A stretch of DNA of 64,000 nucleotides from Chrysomallon squamiferum (GCA_012295275.1 CM022676.1:4465681-4529680), one strand, 5' to 3'; positions 33,859 through 63,151 are shown, counted from the stretch's first letter. Program-made: numbers and translations. Notes: generated by a model from the sequence alone, not told the origin.

Positions 33859-34304
33859 GGGATTAATAATAACAACAAAAACAACAATAATAATAATAAC
33901 CAATAATAACAATAATAATAATAATAGTAACAGTAATTGATAATAATAATAATAATGATAATGATAATAATATTCAATAATAATAATAGTAATAACAACA
34001 ACAATAACAACAACAACAACAACAATAATATGGACGACAAATGGTTTTATTTAAGACAGGACTATATTTTTCTCATGACTCTCACAGTCCCCGCCCTCTA
34101 ATTCAGATACTGACGTACATTCAGATATATTAAAGTGATATACTTTAAGTCAAAGATAAACTGTGTCCTCTGTTTATCTATATATATAGTTTTAAAACAA
34201 AATATAAATATATATATATATATAAAGTTTTTAAACAAAATAAAACGTAAATATGAAAGAGCATAGACAATATAATTACCAACCAACAAACAGAACTGAC
34301 TTAC

Positions 34305-34400
34305 CTTCAAAGAAAACTAGAAAGAAGAGTGTTTAACTCTTCGCTTCGTTGTTTTGTTTTACATTTAACGAACAGAAATCTATCTGCAAGGAAGTTCGAC
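34305..34400 (-). other. possible 5' non-coding exon of the GAREM-like gene
   Basis: A strong donor on the minus strand (ttgaag|gtaagt at 34305/34304) with no open frame upstream of it. It pairs with the acceptor-like 'ccgaag' directly before the ATG at 33693. The upstream limit of the exon is not determined. Confidence 0.35.
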
Positions 34401-35371
34401 TGAATCCAAAGTACGCAATGTTTTATCAGTCTTTATCGTTTGTTCATAGCATCTGTTCGTGGCCTCACATGAAAAATTAAAAATATACATTACGATATTA
34501 ACCCATATATTATTTTCGTTTTAGGGCGCAAATGCAGCAGTTTCGAGGCACACATTTCGTTATTGTTTACAACAAGTATTGTAATACGTCTGTCATTCTT
34601 TAAATCAAGAAATAAAACTAGGTCGTAGGAAAATTAAAGGGAGAGCATAATTATAAAATGAGACAAATGATAAAAATGAAACTAAAAAAAATAAAATAAA
34701 AAAATAAAAATGAGAACAACTCCCACAATGACAAATGAAACTGTACAGGTGATGAAAAAAATAATAATAAAAAAAAAAACTGGTCGCTTACGAAGTTTGA
34801 ATTTTACCTCGCGCTACTTGCTAAGTGGAAATTTATTTTATAAATTATTTATGGGATTACCGCTGTAGTCGAAATCGAGGCTCATGTCGAGGACGACGTA
34901 CGAGGCTTCTCTGTATTATTATTATTATTATTAAATGTGTCTTATACCCACGTTTTCTGTTGTTTAATGAAAGTAGTAACAGCTGTCGTATTAGTAGTAT
35001 AAGTAATAGCAGTAGTAATAGTATTAGGTATTCAGTAGTGATTCTAGTGTTAAATAAATATGACTATCGATCAACCTAGATCTGCCTCTAATCTGTTAAG
35101 GTTTTGCTGACAGAAAAATATTTGTATAATACTAAATAACTTTATTTTATCACTCTTCTCCTCTCACTGCGTTTATGTAATTACTATCAAGACTTCTCTC
35201 AGTTTACTAAACTCTAATTTCCAGTTCTAACCAGTGCTCATTTACAAAGATATTTTGTTTTTGTATTTATGTGAACAGGTGTATAAAAGACTTCATGCTG
35301 AAAGATGTGTGTGTGTGTGTGTTATTCTTTGAAGTTGAATTCCACAATTGAAAACTACACCTCAATTAAGA

Positions 35372-35429
<58 letters not shown>

Positions 35430-35634
35430 ACCAAACTCTGTTGTTAACTGATCTGGCTACATTCGTTTAGTTCACTGATATTATTAACGCCTTTAAATCC
35501 TGTCCGTGTTTTGAGTCTGGTCAGACCTCGGTATTCAGCGAAGGGACGTGACTCTGCAGATATCATCTCAAATCACGATTCCTACAGAATAGCAGTATAT
35601 TTCGTAAAGTTTGTCTTGATTTTCTGTTTACAAA
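34401..35634. other. intergenic region between divergent GAREM-like gene and MRPL17
   Basis: The two genes are head to head, so both promoters should lie here. Contains an (ATT)n run (35377-35427). I see no certain core promoter motif and no further gene. Confidence 0.5.
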
Positions 35635-37337
35635 ATGTTGCGTTTTAAAATTGGACCGCGACACAGAAAAATGGCATCGTTAGAAGGCTTAGGCAGCGGG
35701 CCGGAAGGAAGGATTAAACGATTACGTAAAATGGTGACAGGTTTGATTCGATACGAAAGAATCGAAACAGCTCAAAGTCACGGCGATGAAGCAAGGGGTT
35801 ACGCAGAACGTGTAAGTGTCGTTAATAGGCAGACGTCAAAACTTATTATTAGACATCAGAAATATGTTTTTGTATGGAACAGGAACCATGCCATCACAGA
35901 CTAGTCTTTTACAGTAACCAGCAGTAATTCGAATATCGAGATACGCACCTTAAGTTCGTAACTCAGGTTTTCCCATTTGTTATTTCTACATTTGTTTCTT
36001 TTACTTTCTCAGAATCATTAAAATGCCCATCTGCATGCACAATGTAACATGACAGGTCAGAAAGCACTTACAATAGGTTTTAAAAAACCCAGTCCTAGTC
36101 ACTGTGCGCTTAAAAGATAAGTGGGTATATTAATAAATAATTGGTAATAATGTGTGTATTGATTTAATTTGATTTAATTTTAATATTTACTTTTTTTGCA
36201 TTTTTTTCCTTCAGTGGTTGATAGACGTGATTATGGTTAAATAATTGTAATTAAATTGTAAATTAATAGTTAATTACAAAAATTTTATGTATTTATTTTT
36301 TATTATTATTATTTTATATTATTTTTTTATTTATTTTTTGTTGTTGTTGTTCTTTTTGTTTTGTTTTGCTGTATTTGTTTTGTACTCAGTGGTTTATAGA
36401 CATGTTTGTGATAAAGAGTGAATAATAAGTTACTTACAGATGAACTAAAATGTAAACTGTTTGTCTCATTATTATTCAATTTATTGTTATTTATTTATGT
36501 ATTTATCCTTGCAGCTGATTCAGTTGGCAATTAAAAATGGAGATAAGCACAAAGAAACAATGGAAATGGCAGACTTCTGGCTGTTGGTATGTCTTACTAT
36601 TTTTTCTTTCAATTCTTTCATCAATTATATGTTACTTTAATTTTTATTACAATTTAATGTGACTGTTATGCATTCCAAAAAAATATTAAAATTACTCAGT
36701 GTTATAATTATTATCAAATACTGAATCAAATAATATTTTTCTCTCTTGCAGGAAAAAGATTTAGTTCACAAACTTTTCAAAGTGCTTGTTCCCCGCTATC
36801 AAAATTACACAACATCTTACACAAAAATGTGGAACCTGCCAATAAAATACCCAGGATTTGGACATCAGAGTAGTGTTTTGGAATTAAAAGGTAAATAAAT
36901 TTATTTATTTTCAAAAACCTGATCTTTATATGTACCAGTTACAGACTTATGCCTACGTGTACGATATTTTTAAAGAAAAGAACAGCATTATTACAATTAT
37001 GTTTAAATTCAGCCTGATTATTAGACACTAATGCATATCTTAGAGCATTTTCAGTTTATTTATTTAACTAATGATAGTTGTGTGAAACAGATGTGGCAGT
37101 ATGTGAGATACATGGTAGGATACGGTTTGTATGTTGAGGAATTAAAATCTCTTGAAGTCTGGGTTGTTGTAATCTGCACAAACAGCACTAAACATGTTGA
37201 GTTCAAAATAATAATAATGATAATGATGAAAATAATATAAGGAGAAAAAGTTGAGATTACAATAAAAACATGAGATTACATGGAATTTGTTATTATATAA
37301 AGAAAATGATTTTGTTCTGCAACAAAATACGAGGAGT

Positions 37338-37377
<40 letters not shown>

Positions 37378-37684
37378 GTCTGTCTGTCTGTCTGTCTTTG
37401 TCTGTCTGTCTGTCTTCTATTTTCAGTTAATAAGTTATGCATTTTATTTTCCAAAAAAAGGTAACCCCTGGCCTCCAGTAAAACCAGAACAGAGAGAAAC
37501 GAAATATCTTCTATCAAACATTCTACTGCAAGCTGCCAGAAACGAATATGTCGAAAACCTCGCCAAGCAAGACACTGTCAATAGAGAATCAACAAACGAG
37601 AGGGTTGATGATGTCAGTGACAGCGACACGAAAAATACAACACAACAAATGGATGACATGAATTTGAAAGAGAAACAGACATGA
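35635..37684 (+). CDS. MRPL17: mitochondrial ribosomal protein L17 (bL17m)
   Basis: Four exons: 35635-35811, 36515-36586, 36752-36890, 37461-37684; phases 0, 0, 1; 203 residues. The bacterial L17 core is clear: FKIGPRHRKMASLEGLGSGP, then RLRKMVTGLIRYERIETAQS, DEARGYAERLIQLAI and KVLVPRY. It is a component of the large subunit of the mitochondrial ribosome near the exit tunnel. The C-terminal extension (after about residue 150) is hydrophilic and variable, as usual for the animal form. The start ATG sits at the expected place, a few residues before the conserved FKIGPRHR. The gene is divergent from the GAREM-like gene and upstream of the DnaJ gene on the same strand. No oddities. Confidence 0.93.
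37339..37415. repeat. (CT)n plus (GTCT)n microsatellite
   Basis: Compound simple repeat in the last MRPL17 intron. Confidence 0.95.
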
Positions 37685-40398
37685 TGATGAATAATTATTA
37701 TTATTATTTTTTATTAAATTCTGTTTATGCTGATAATACGTCAAATGTTTATACTGCATGGCTCGTGACTTTGGGATTTACAAATGCAGTGACAGCAGTA
37801 ATAAAAATATAACAAGAAGAAATCAGACATTCATATGGTTTCCTAATTATAATCCTATCTTGTACTAATGTCTGCAACTGTGTGTAGTAAAGTCTTCATA
37901 TATGATGAAACAAAATTGTTTATTTTCTTTCTATCAAATATTTTGTACTGTTATAATATTATTATTATTGTTATTATTATTGTTATTCTTATTATTATTA
38001 TTATTATTACTATTATTATATATTTATTTATTTTTATTTTTTGTTCTAACAATTTATTTACAGTTAAGGACCATGTTGATATGTCGCCAGAAAGAATGCT
38101 GCAGCTACTGTAAATTTCTGGGGGGTTTTCAATTAGCTGACAAGTAATTTTAACTGTACCTTCCCTGGGCAGTACAGTGCATACCACTGCCTTTTATAAA
38201 CCTGTCAAAGTGCATAAAATTGTCTGAATGATTAATAAGAGGTGCATGTGATGCCTGATTGAAGCCACAGGCTCGTGTGGTAAAATAAGAGTGAAATTTG
38301 TTCTTCTCTGTTGTTTTAATAGAAGCACATAACCGAGTATATGCTAAAACGGGAAATAAGGTGTTTTTTAATGAGAAGGGGCAATTCTGTAAAACTGTTA
38401 AAGGCCTGTAATTGTATTTGTACTCCACAATAACAAACAAAATTCTAAAAATTCCTTTCTATTCAGTATTCATCGAGTTTTAACATTGTTGTATAATTAT
38501 TTATCTGCACGTAGATTTTTCAAAAATTTGAAAAAATGGAGAATATACTTAGTATTGATAAATAATTATTTCTCACGATGCGCCAATGTACATAACTATT
38601 TTTTACTCAAAATGTGCCAGTGTAACTGAACTAGCTACAGATCACTTTCTTATGTACTAAACATCATGTCTTTTTGGATGGATTTTGTCATCTAGGAAAG
38701 AACTGGAAAAGAATTAGTATGTTAGACAAAATTTCACGTCTAAATAAATTATCAACAGCCTTTAGGCCTGTGGACTAAATGTAATCGAGATGGGGTTTTT
38801 TTTTGGGGGGGGGTTCTTAAATGAATTCTAAGATGACAACAATATATATATATATATATATATTTTATTTTATTTTATTTTATTTTATTTTTTACTTTTT
38901 ATTTGTTTTAAGTACTATAAATTAATAAATATTAGCGAATTGCTCTTTTGCATTATATATTATCCGCTGTTGAAGATATTGTGCACATTTTTCTCCAAGC
39001 AATAATGTGGAAACAAGATGTCTCAAGCTAATTTTTTCAGCAACTATCTTTCATTTATTTTCATTGATCCTGAAGAAATGAAAATGTTCAAGCTTTTTGT
39101 TATTATTATCATTAGTATCACCATCTTTAGTACCATCATTGTCATTATCCATATTTTTAGTAAGATCCAAACATTGATTCCGGTTCGGTTTTTATCCTTT
39201 GTTATTAAAACTAGGCATTTCGTTCGTTTCTATTATAGAATTAATTTGAAAATATCGGCTGTCATTATATTAAAAAATAATAATAAATATAATCAAAAAC
39301 CCCAAAATATTTCAAGCATGCAGAAAGCAACCAAAACAAAAATAATTTAAAATTCCTCATTTCAGGAAATATTGTTTTTGACCTTTATTATTGTGTAATT
39401 TCTTCCTTTATTCTGGACAGATACAGCGCTAAATAATTAATATTAATTTTGGTAATCATCAAGATGTGGTGCGTTTACATTAGCCGCCAGTTACTGAATT
39501 AAAAATGGGATCTTAACTATAGAGTTTAAAATCACCGTAGTGAATAAAAATATGTGTTATTTATAAATCTAAATTGTAAAATCGGCACTATTTAACAAAT
39601 AAGAAAATATTTGCGTATTTTATTTAATGCGTAAAGAGTTAGCATGTATATAATATAAATGAAAAGGGTCAACTCAAAGATGTATTTATTTACTTGTATA
39701 CTTATTTACTGACTTAGTTACTTACCGACTTACTTACTTATTTACTTTGCCATTTCTGTGCACGTACACCGTTTCACAAGGAGGAATTTACTTCACTATC
39801 AATTGTGTCAAGGTAAACAGTTATGATAATCGGTTTATATTTTGAATAATATGTTTAAATATGAATACAATTATTTATTTAATTAGACATTCTTACTCTG
39901 AATTATATGTATAGAACGAAAAATTTATACACTGATAAAATTAATTACGATTTTATTACAAATGCTGGCAACTTTAAATCAATAAATGATATGCTTTGGT
40001 CTATTATCGATGGTTGCCTATATCATAGAAAAAGTTGCTCTCGCAAACAAATTATCTGTTTTCTTTCTTTTTTCTTAAAAGTTATTAGAAAGATTAAAAA
40101 TCGATCGTAAAAAAAAATAATAATAATAATAATAATAAACAACCGTAAAGTGAAAACAGAAATACCAAATAAGTAAATAAATAAAATTATTATCGAAATA
40201 TGTCTTAAACATACATACAGATCTAACAATAAATCGTATACTGCTACTAATATTAACTGTATTTTTATTTATATTTATAGTTTTGAAAATTTCTTCGACC
40301 TTATTTTTATTGTTGTTGTTGGTCATGTAACAGCAACAGTAGTAGTTCTATTAACAGAAAGAGTGGCAGTGGTAATGGTGGTGACACTAATGGCGATG

Positions 40399-40437
<39 letters not shown>

Positions 40438-40889
40438 ACAAAACATTTCCACATTTCAGGTAAAACAACAACGAGAAGCTTTTAGGACTATCATGAAATG
40501 GCCTGAACAAAAAACATTGACAAGTCACTGGGTATGCTATTCGTCTTCATATACAAATTTCATGGTACAGAAATTGTAACAACAAAAAAGAAGTGTTAAT
40601 AATTATATTTGCATGTGTTATAGTAACATCTTAAACACATTAATTCTATGTTCATTATTTTTTATTCTCAACCAAGAATTAGAAAACTGAGTGTGAGGCA
40701 TTGCAGGAGATTTAAACAAGTCCTGTAATTCTGTTTTTCCTATATCTAATTATTAAATTTGTTTATTTTGAGGAGTTCACTCTTTCGTTTTATTCATCAT
40801 ATAAAATAAAGAATATATCCAAAAATTTAATTACTTAACGTTAAGTATAGTTTGATTGCTAAATCAAAGCGGCAAATTTGTTTAATAAA

Positions 40890-40926
<37 letters not shown>

Positions 40927-41137
40927 TATATTTTTGCCAGACGTATGGATTTATATTTTCTGTGATGAATTTGAATCTTTGGCATTAAGATGTCATTCCA
41001 GCCTGTGGCAACGAAGATTATAATTCTTTCAAAAGATGATAATGATTTTAACACTATGTCATACTTGATTACTTTATTTTATTGGACCGTCAAAGACAAG
41101 TAAAAAAAAAATTAAAAATAAAAATAAAAGAATAAAA
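37685..41137. other. MRPL17 3' region and spacer
   Basis: The first few hundred bases are probably 3' UTR. The remainder is AT-rich with ATT runs (about 37955-38015, 40399-40436), a TTTTA run near 38863-38890 and a poly(T) tract (about 40891-40924). The open frames here (for example 39018-39350) show no recognisable motif, and I call no gene. Confidence 0.55.
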
Positions 41138-41996
41138 ATGCCTAAAAATCATTTTGAAGTCCTGGGTGTTAAACCGACTGCAACGGAAGAGGAAATTAAA
41201 AAAGCTTACAGAACGCTAGCTAAAAAATGGCATCCGGATAAAAACAGAGCCAGTGGTGCGGAAGATAAATTCAAAGAAATTTCCGCAGCTTACGATTTCC
41301 TTCAGAGCAAGGATAGGAGAGAAATACTGGCCAGAGATCTCTCTAAACCAAAAGACGAAAAATTACACAAAACCGAAACAAGGGAAAAACACTCGTACAA
41401 ATTCTACGACACCAAAACCGGCGAAAAGAAAGGCAAATCCCATTGGAGTACATTTTTTGGTAAAGACAAGAAGAAAACAAAAGCCGAAGAAACGCCAGGT
41501 TTTTCATTTGCTCGTTCCAAACCCACCGAAGATGAGACATTTCCGGAAGCAACAACATCAAAATCGAGTTCAGGATCCAGCAACAAAAGGACGCCGAACA
41601 AAAAATACTCGCACGCTTTCCGTTCTTTTGTCGATCAGTTGGAAAATGACTTCGACAGCTTTTTCGGTAAAAGGGACTCGTTTTCGGTGTTCTTTGATGG
41701 ACCGGATCCTTTTGCTACATTTTTCGGACCAGACGCGTTCCCCACAGCAACGTCCCCGAAAACGAAACCCAAAAGTAAAACGACTCCAAGAAATGTTGCC
41801 CCTGAAACAGGACAGGTGGACGGACTTGATGAGGAGTATTTGTTCTCACCTAGAAGTCAACAGAAACATTCTAAGCATACTTTTAACATCTCTGACGATG
41901 AAGGTGTACCTGGTAGGTAGCATATTGGAGTGTTGTGGATTTGGGGCTTAATTAAATTATTACTATTAGTAGTAGTAGTAACAGTAATAGCAGTAT

Positions 41997-42039
<43 letters not shown>

Positions 42040-42319
42040 TTGAATTATAAATTATAAATAATAAGTCCTAAAGAAATGTAATTCAAAGAAAAGAAACTAA
42101 TAATGAATTCTTATTAGTATGTTATTACTATCATTATCATTATTTTTATTTTTTTGCAGTAATAGAAGTAGTAGTAGTAATTAATATTATTATCACTATC
42201 ATCATCATCATCATCATTATTATAAACATTATTTACTAAACTTTACAGGTCCCAAAGAAAAGTGTATCTATTGTGGAAAGAAATTTCTTCTCTACAGACT
42301 GGTAAGTTAGTAATATACT

Positions 42320-42389
<70 letters not shown>

Positions 42390-44627
42390 CAAACACACAC
42401 ACATGCATACATACAGACTCACACACTCATTTACTGTAATATTTATAAGCTATATATACTCGCACATACATAAACACACATACATATAAATTCACTTTGA
42501 GAGTATTTGATTATAAGACAGTCAACACAATATAATTTTTTTTTTGACATTTTTTATTATTTTACAGCGAGCACACGAAGAAGTATGTGGGAAAATAAAA
42601 GGAAGTTCGAGCGAAGAAGACGAATTTTCATCCGATGAAAGTTACCAAATTCCTCGACAGTTTAGTGACTGGCGATCGACTCATGAAGATTTACTAAACA
42701 AAATACGCAGAGACAAGGAAGCTGGCAGAAGAAGGGCGTCAGAGGCTAAAAACTTGTAATATTTTAAAATATATACTGAACACAAAAAGTTAGGGATTGT
42801 TACCGTTTTTGTTTAATTATCTTGTTTTATGTAAATAAGATTGTCGCAGTCACTCTGTTGTCACAATTTATTACTGAGAGTACGTTTTTTGTTTACTGAA
42901 TTAATCTGATTTTCATATTTAGTGGGCTTTTATGTTGTTATTTCGTAAATGAAAATATGTAATGATCTGACAATTTTTATATTTTCGTTCAGGATAATTC
43001 GTTTTCATCGTCGAATGAGGTGTATTTGATAAGGAAATTAATTACTGAAATATTATTAGCAATCAATTTGTCATTTTAAAGATTTTTGTTTTTCTTATGA
43101 ACTTTCAAGCTCCAGAAATGTCAAAAAGTTTGTTTCACTGTCCCTTATGTTAGTTCATTTCTCTCCTTTTGAAACTATCTAAAATACTCTTACTTTCTCA
43201 CAATTTTTTATTTTGTTTTTTAATTTTTTAAATTTTTTATTCTTAATACTTTTTTTTTGGAGGGAAGCTTTATTACACTTTTCTTTCTTTCTTTCTTTCT
43301 TTCTATCTCTTACTTCTCTCTCTCTCTCTTACTCACTCTCCCTCCCTCATCCGTTTTCCCCTCTTCCCATCTTCCTTTCTGCATCCTCTCCCCACTCTTC
43401 TCTCTTATTCACATTTGTATCTTGCTACTGCCCACAGCTGTGATAAACTGTCCAACATGTGGGAAAAGTTTTACTCTGCTGGCCGCAGAGCATCACATAC
43501 CATTCTGTTACGAGCGTGCAAAAATGAAGGGGACTGCCTGGAAATCGTGGAATGCAGCAGGCCATTCAACGAAAGATCAGATGGTCTGTAGATAATCAAA
43601 TTCTTAAAACTGATATAGATTTACTAGGGTTTTATTGGAATTCAGTATTCTTATGATTTCACAGTGGTAGATATGCTATAAGACATTATTACTGAAAATT
43701 TATCAAAGTAGTTGCTGAAGAGATATGTAAATAATAGGCTAAATTTCTGTTAAAGAATTTTTGAAATAAAAAAATTAATAATAATAATACCACTGCTGCT
43801 ACTTCTAGAAACATCTATTATCAGAATTGTTACCGCTACTACTACTACTACTACTATCACTACTAATACCACTATCATTATAATCATCCTCAAGATCAGT
43901 ATTACCTTCAGCAGCAGCATCATCATCGTTATCCTCATCATCATTATTATTATGTTCTTATTTTTAATTCTTAGTTGTAGTAGTAGCACTATTTTTATTA
44001 CTATTATTTTTATCGTTGTTGTTGTTATCATCATTATCATCATTATCATTATTATTATCATTATATTTAACTGTTATCAGGGTGACAGAAAAGCATCAGA
44101 AAAGACATGGAAATATTCTGCGAATGCTGCAGGCACCAGCACACAGTCTGCTAATTTCAACATGGACCAAACTCGACCTTCCAAAGGTGAGATTATTCTT
44201 CCACACTCTGCTGTCACTCCCCCATCAAAGGAGCACTGAGATGTTTTTCCCAATCCTGTCAGCTATCTGATACTTAGAGAATTTAACACATTCAAGCAGT
44301 CACGACAGTTTGTTTTAGGAACTGGTGTACACTGAATTTCAGGTTTCGAACAATAGGTCAAATTTTCTTTATCATTTATTTCACCAGTGATCTGGAGACA
44401 CCTTTAGTTTCTCATTTTCACAGGCTGCACCATTATGATATTTACAAATATCTGACAGTAAAATATTCTTCTCACTTTTATTGTTGCTTAGATAAAACTA
44501 AAAAATAAAATGCCTCTGATTCCATACTGGTATAGAAACTGAACACAAATTAAAAGCAGGTTGAGGAATGATATTACTTTGAATACCACCCGACTCTCCA
44601 CATCCATCACTGAAATATTTTGTAGTC

Positions 44628-44669
<42 letters not shown>

Positions 44670-45021
44670 CATGTTATGAGAGTTATATCACAGGGTCAAA
44701 CAAAAGTTGTGGAGCATTTTGTTTTTTCCAGTTCCACCCCTCCTGTTGAATTAGTATACTTTAACAACTTACGTGTACGTTTTAACAAAAAAATTCATTA
44801 TAACAGAGTGATTATCAATAAGAAATTGTAGGTAACTGTGATCAGTTTTGATTAGTAGATGAACAGACTGCATTTCCCGTTCCAACCAAGGCTCTGTGAC
44901 TGTATAATTGATAAAAGATAAATCATAACAAAGTGTGTTACGAGAAGTTTGTCTCTCTCAATCAATATTTATTAGTCAATTATTGATGTTCACAAATATC
45001 TAACAGTAGATACATACATAT

Positions 45022-45064
<43 letters not shown>

Positions 45065-45865
45065 TATGTTTGTTTGTTTATTTGTTTATTTTTTTTTATG
45101 TTTATTTATTTCTTACTTCATTCATTAATTTATTTAACTTAATAATTTATTTATATATACTAATATGTTTCATATATATATTTATTTATTTATTTATTTA
45201 TTTATTTACCTACTTACTTACTTAGTTAATCACTTTCTTGTATATTATTCAGAATCGGGGAGTCAGGAAAAATCACCATCATATAAAAAACCTTCACCAA
45301 AATCCACAGAGAAACCAAGGTAAAAATAATGTCTGATTGTATTACAGTGGTTATTAATATGTCAATATTTATTTGTATGCCTTTATTTAGTATTTATTTG
45401 GGCTCGTAATTGTGTTATTGTTATTGTTATTTAATTTTATTGTGATTGTTATTGTTATCATTATAACTATTATTGATTGATTGTCTTATTGTTGTTATTA
45501 TTATTATTATTATTTAATTTTTCATTTTCATTACTGTTATTACTGTTAACTATTATTATTATTATTATATTATTATTATTATCATTATTATAATATTATT
45601 ATCATCATAATCATCCTATCATCATCATGATTATTATTATTATTATTATTATTATTATTGTTATTGTTATTGTTATTGTTATTGTTATTGTTATTGTTAT
45701 TGTTATTACAGTACTAGCAAACAAACAGATGATGATATTTCTTTCGGGGTTCACGGTTCTGGAATAAAAACGAGCACAGTTGGTTCAGGATGTCCCACAT
45801 GTCGCAGAAAATTCGGTAAAAACGCCAAATTCACTTGCAGCTGTGGCACAAAAAAGTCGATGTGA
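41138..45865 (+). CDS. J-domain protein with ZC2HC1-type C2HC zinc fingers
   Basis: Exons: 41138-41912, 42249-42301, 42568-42755, (42993-43021 proposed), 43438-43583, 44081-44186, 45253-45319, 45712-45865; about 505 residues if all are used. Residues 1-70 are a J domain with HPD at 32-34 ([10 protein letters not shown]), the Hsp70-stimulating motif. Then comes a basic, aromatic-rich linker, a C2HC finger (CIYCGKKF...AHEEVC), a ZC2HC1-like linker ([16 protein letters not shown]), a second C2HC finger (CPTCGKSF...HHIPFC) and a C-terminal cysteine cluster (CPTCRRKF...CSC). Without the proposed 29-base exon the 42568 exon runs to a stop at 42757-42759, giving a 339-residue form, and its donor phase would not fit the 43438 exon. 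Another stop at 43593-43595 is reached if the weak donor at 43584 is not used. Likely a co-chaperone; exact function unknown. Confidence 0.7.
42321..42380. repeat. (CT)n microsatellite
   Basis: CT run in the intron after the 53-base exon of the DnaJ gene. Confidence 0.95.
42993..43021 (+). other. candidate bridging micro-exon of the DnaJ gene
   Basis: 29 bases between a good acceptor (attttcgttcag) and a plausible donor (gtattt). It takes phase 2 in and gives phase 1 out, which is what is needed to connect the donor at 42756 (aactt|gtaata) to the zinc-finger exon at 43438. It would encode IIRFHRRMR. Proposed from phase logic only. Confidence 0.35.
43584..45711. repeat. simple-sequence-rich introns of the DnaJ gene
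   Basis: Apart from the exons at 44081-44186 and 45253-45319 this holds trinucleotide runs (ATT/ATC, for example 44630-44670), ATTT runs (45020-45065, 45179-45207) and a hexamer (ATTGTT)n array at about 45656-45708 directly before the last acceptor. Confidence 0.85.
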
Positions 45866-46524
45866 ACAACGATCTCGGAACATCTCCAAATTTTTTGTTT
45901 ACTTTAACTGCCAAAAAAAAAAATGGACGAAAACAAGGACAAAGACCCCAAAACCTGGACTCAGTTAACAAAATATATAAAAATCATCAGAAATTTTGCC
46001 CGAAAAAAATGGATCATGAAAAATTATTAGGAGTGAAAAGAAGATGATGAAGATGATTTTGACGATGATGATGATGAGGATGATGTGATGATGATAATGA
46101 TGATGAATGTAACGTAAGAACAAAACTAGACATTAGCTGCTATGATTATGAATATAAATACTCATGTATATTCAGAAGATTTTGATGATGATGAAGAAGA
46201 ACACTTAATATATAATAATATAACGAGGAAAGAAAAGTATATTTACAATGATGATGATGATGTGATTACTAGGTTGCAACTGAGACAATGATATTTACAG
46301 TCAATAATAAACATGGTGTCAAAATAAAAATAAAAATAATAACAATTTAATTTTCAAATGCAAAACATAGTATAGTCATTTTTAAGTAATTTATTTTTTA
46401 TGGTGCCTGTTTCGTTTCAAGCCTAATTCATTATTTTAATTATTTTGTTGTTATAGCACATATACATTCTGTTTACATTTGTCTTATTTGTTATTGTTTT
46501 TTTTTTTTTTTTTTACTTTTGTTA

Positions 46525-46567
<43 letters not shown>

Positions 46568-47295
46568 ACATTTCAAAAGCTTTAAAAACACCAAATAAAG
46601 AAATATATTTTTCTATGATACGATAAAAATGTATTTTATTTTTGTGATATTTTAACTTAATTATTTTGTGATATTTTAACTTAATTATTCTGTGATATTT
46701 TCATATACATTTTAATTTCTCATATTATGTGGATTACTTTACATCTTGTGTTCATTTATGAAGACACAAGATTAGTGATTAGGTACTGCTTTATTTTGTT
46801 GTTGTTTTTTGTGTTTTTTTACCTGTACAGGTATTATTAATTTAATCTCTATTTAATAACAAATGAAGGCATAAGATAATGTTGCTATACAAAAGAATAA
46901 AACTCATTATAAATGTAATGTGATTTGCTTGTCATTATGGTGAAATTCAGATTATGTATTTTATATGGTGTGTGTGTGACTGTGTGTGTGTGTGTGTCTG
47001 TGTGTGTGGGTGTATGTGTTAATGAGTGTGTGTTTGTATGAGTTGTGTATCCCTACATTGTGTTGACACCTCTGTATGTTTATGTATTCATTTTAAAAGG
47101 AGCATATGTTACAATAACAAAATAAAAAATGTCATTATTTACTTCTTTTTTTTAATTTATTTATAATAATAGTCTGTATTGTTTTTTTCTCTCAAATACA
47201 CACCATTTGTTGCAATAATTTTATATATATGTTTATTTTTGTTTATTGTTGTTATATTGAAAAGTGTGTAGTCTGACACATAAATCTTGGCATTT

Positions 47296-47343
<48 letters not shown>

Positions 47344-47519
47344 TAATAAATAAATAAATAAATAAGTAAAATTGATATTTGATTTTAATTTCTGAATGAA
47401 ATGTACAAAGGAATGGTACATGAAAATAAATAAACAAACAAACAAATTAGTTAATAAGTGAAAAAATAAAAATAAAACACTCGCGGTCAAAAGCTGTGAA
47501 ATAAAAAATTTCAGTAAAC

Positions 47520-47554
<35 letters not shown>

Positions 47555-47756
47555 TTGGTTTTTTAAATGAAAAATCTATCGGAAGTAAAGTTAGCAGGTA
47601 TGAAAAATTAATTCTAAACAAGAAAAAAAGAAAGAAAAAAGAACAAAACAAAACTAAACAAAGGATTTTATACAAATGAAACGGAAATACACGATGTAAT
47701 TCTTATAATCACCAGCCGTTTCCTATACCGCACCTGTTAAGAATTCCCCTTCACTG
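45866..47756. other. spacer between the DnaJ gene and USF3
   Basis: Begins with the probable DnaJ 3' UTR, including a GAT-rich stretch near 46045-46110. Contains a (CT)n run (46530-46566), three tandem ~24-base copies of 'gtgatattttaacttaatta' (about 46640-46700), a TG-rich tract (46968-47035), an (AAT)n run (47299-47342) and poly(T) (47522-47553). No gene seen. Confidence 0.6.
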
Positions 47757-47878
47757 TGACGTCAAAGGTATTCCCCTGTTTTCAAGAAGAGGCTCATGGA
47801 TATGCATGAAAAGGAAAATGGCGGCTTCCAAAGCAAAGAATCTTTTTGGTCCGCCAAATACTTGATTTTAGCATAACC
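47757..47878 (+). promoter_or_regulatory. USF3 promoter/leader: CRE, YY1 motif and two upstream ORFs
   Basis: A palindromic CRE (tgacgtca) lies at 47757-47764. 'aaaatggcggcttcc' at about 47815-47829 matches the YY1 motif (AAnATGGCGGC). Two upstream ORFs lie before the main ATG: 47796-47876 (starts MDMHEKENGG, ends TAA two bases before the ATG at 47879) and 47818-47865 (starts MAASKAKN). The main ATG has a better context (ataaccATGg). The transcription start is not determined, so whether both ORFs are in the mRNA is inferred. Confidence 0.45.
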
Positions 47879-62961
<15,083 letters not shown>

Positions 62962-63151
62962 GTGGGGTGATACCGACAATGGGTGCGGTTTTTAACTACG
63001 TGTGTGTGTGTTGTTGTTGCTATGTTACGTGACTCGGTCTCGCTGCCTTAATATGCTGTTGTAGCCTGGAAGGCATTCAGTTCAAATCTCTGTGGTTCAG
63101 ACGTGATTCTGTGATATGGAATCATAATTCGTGTTCATTTGATTGTCCGTT

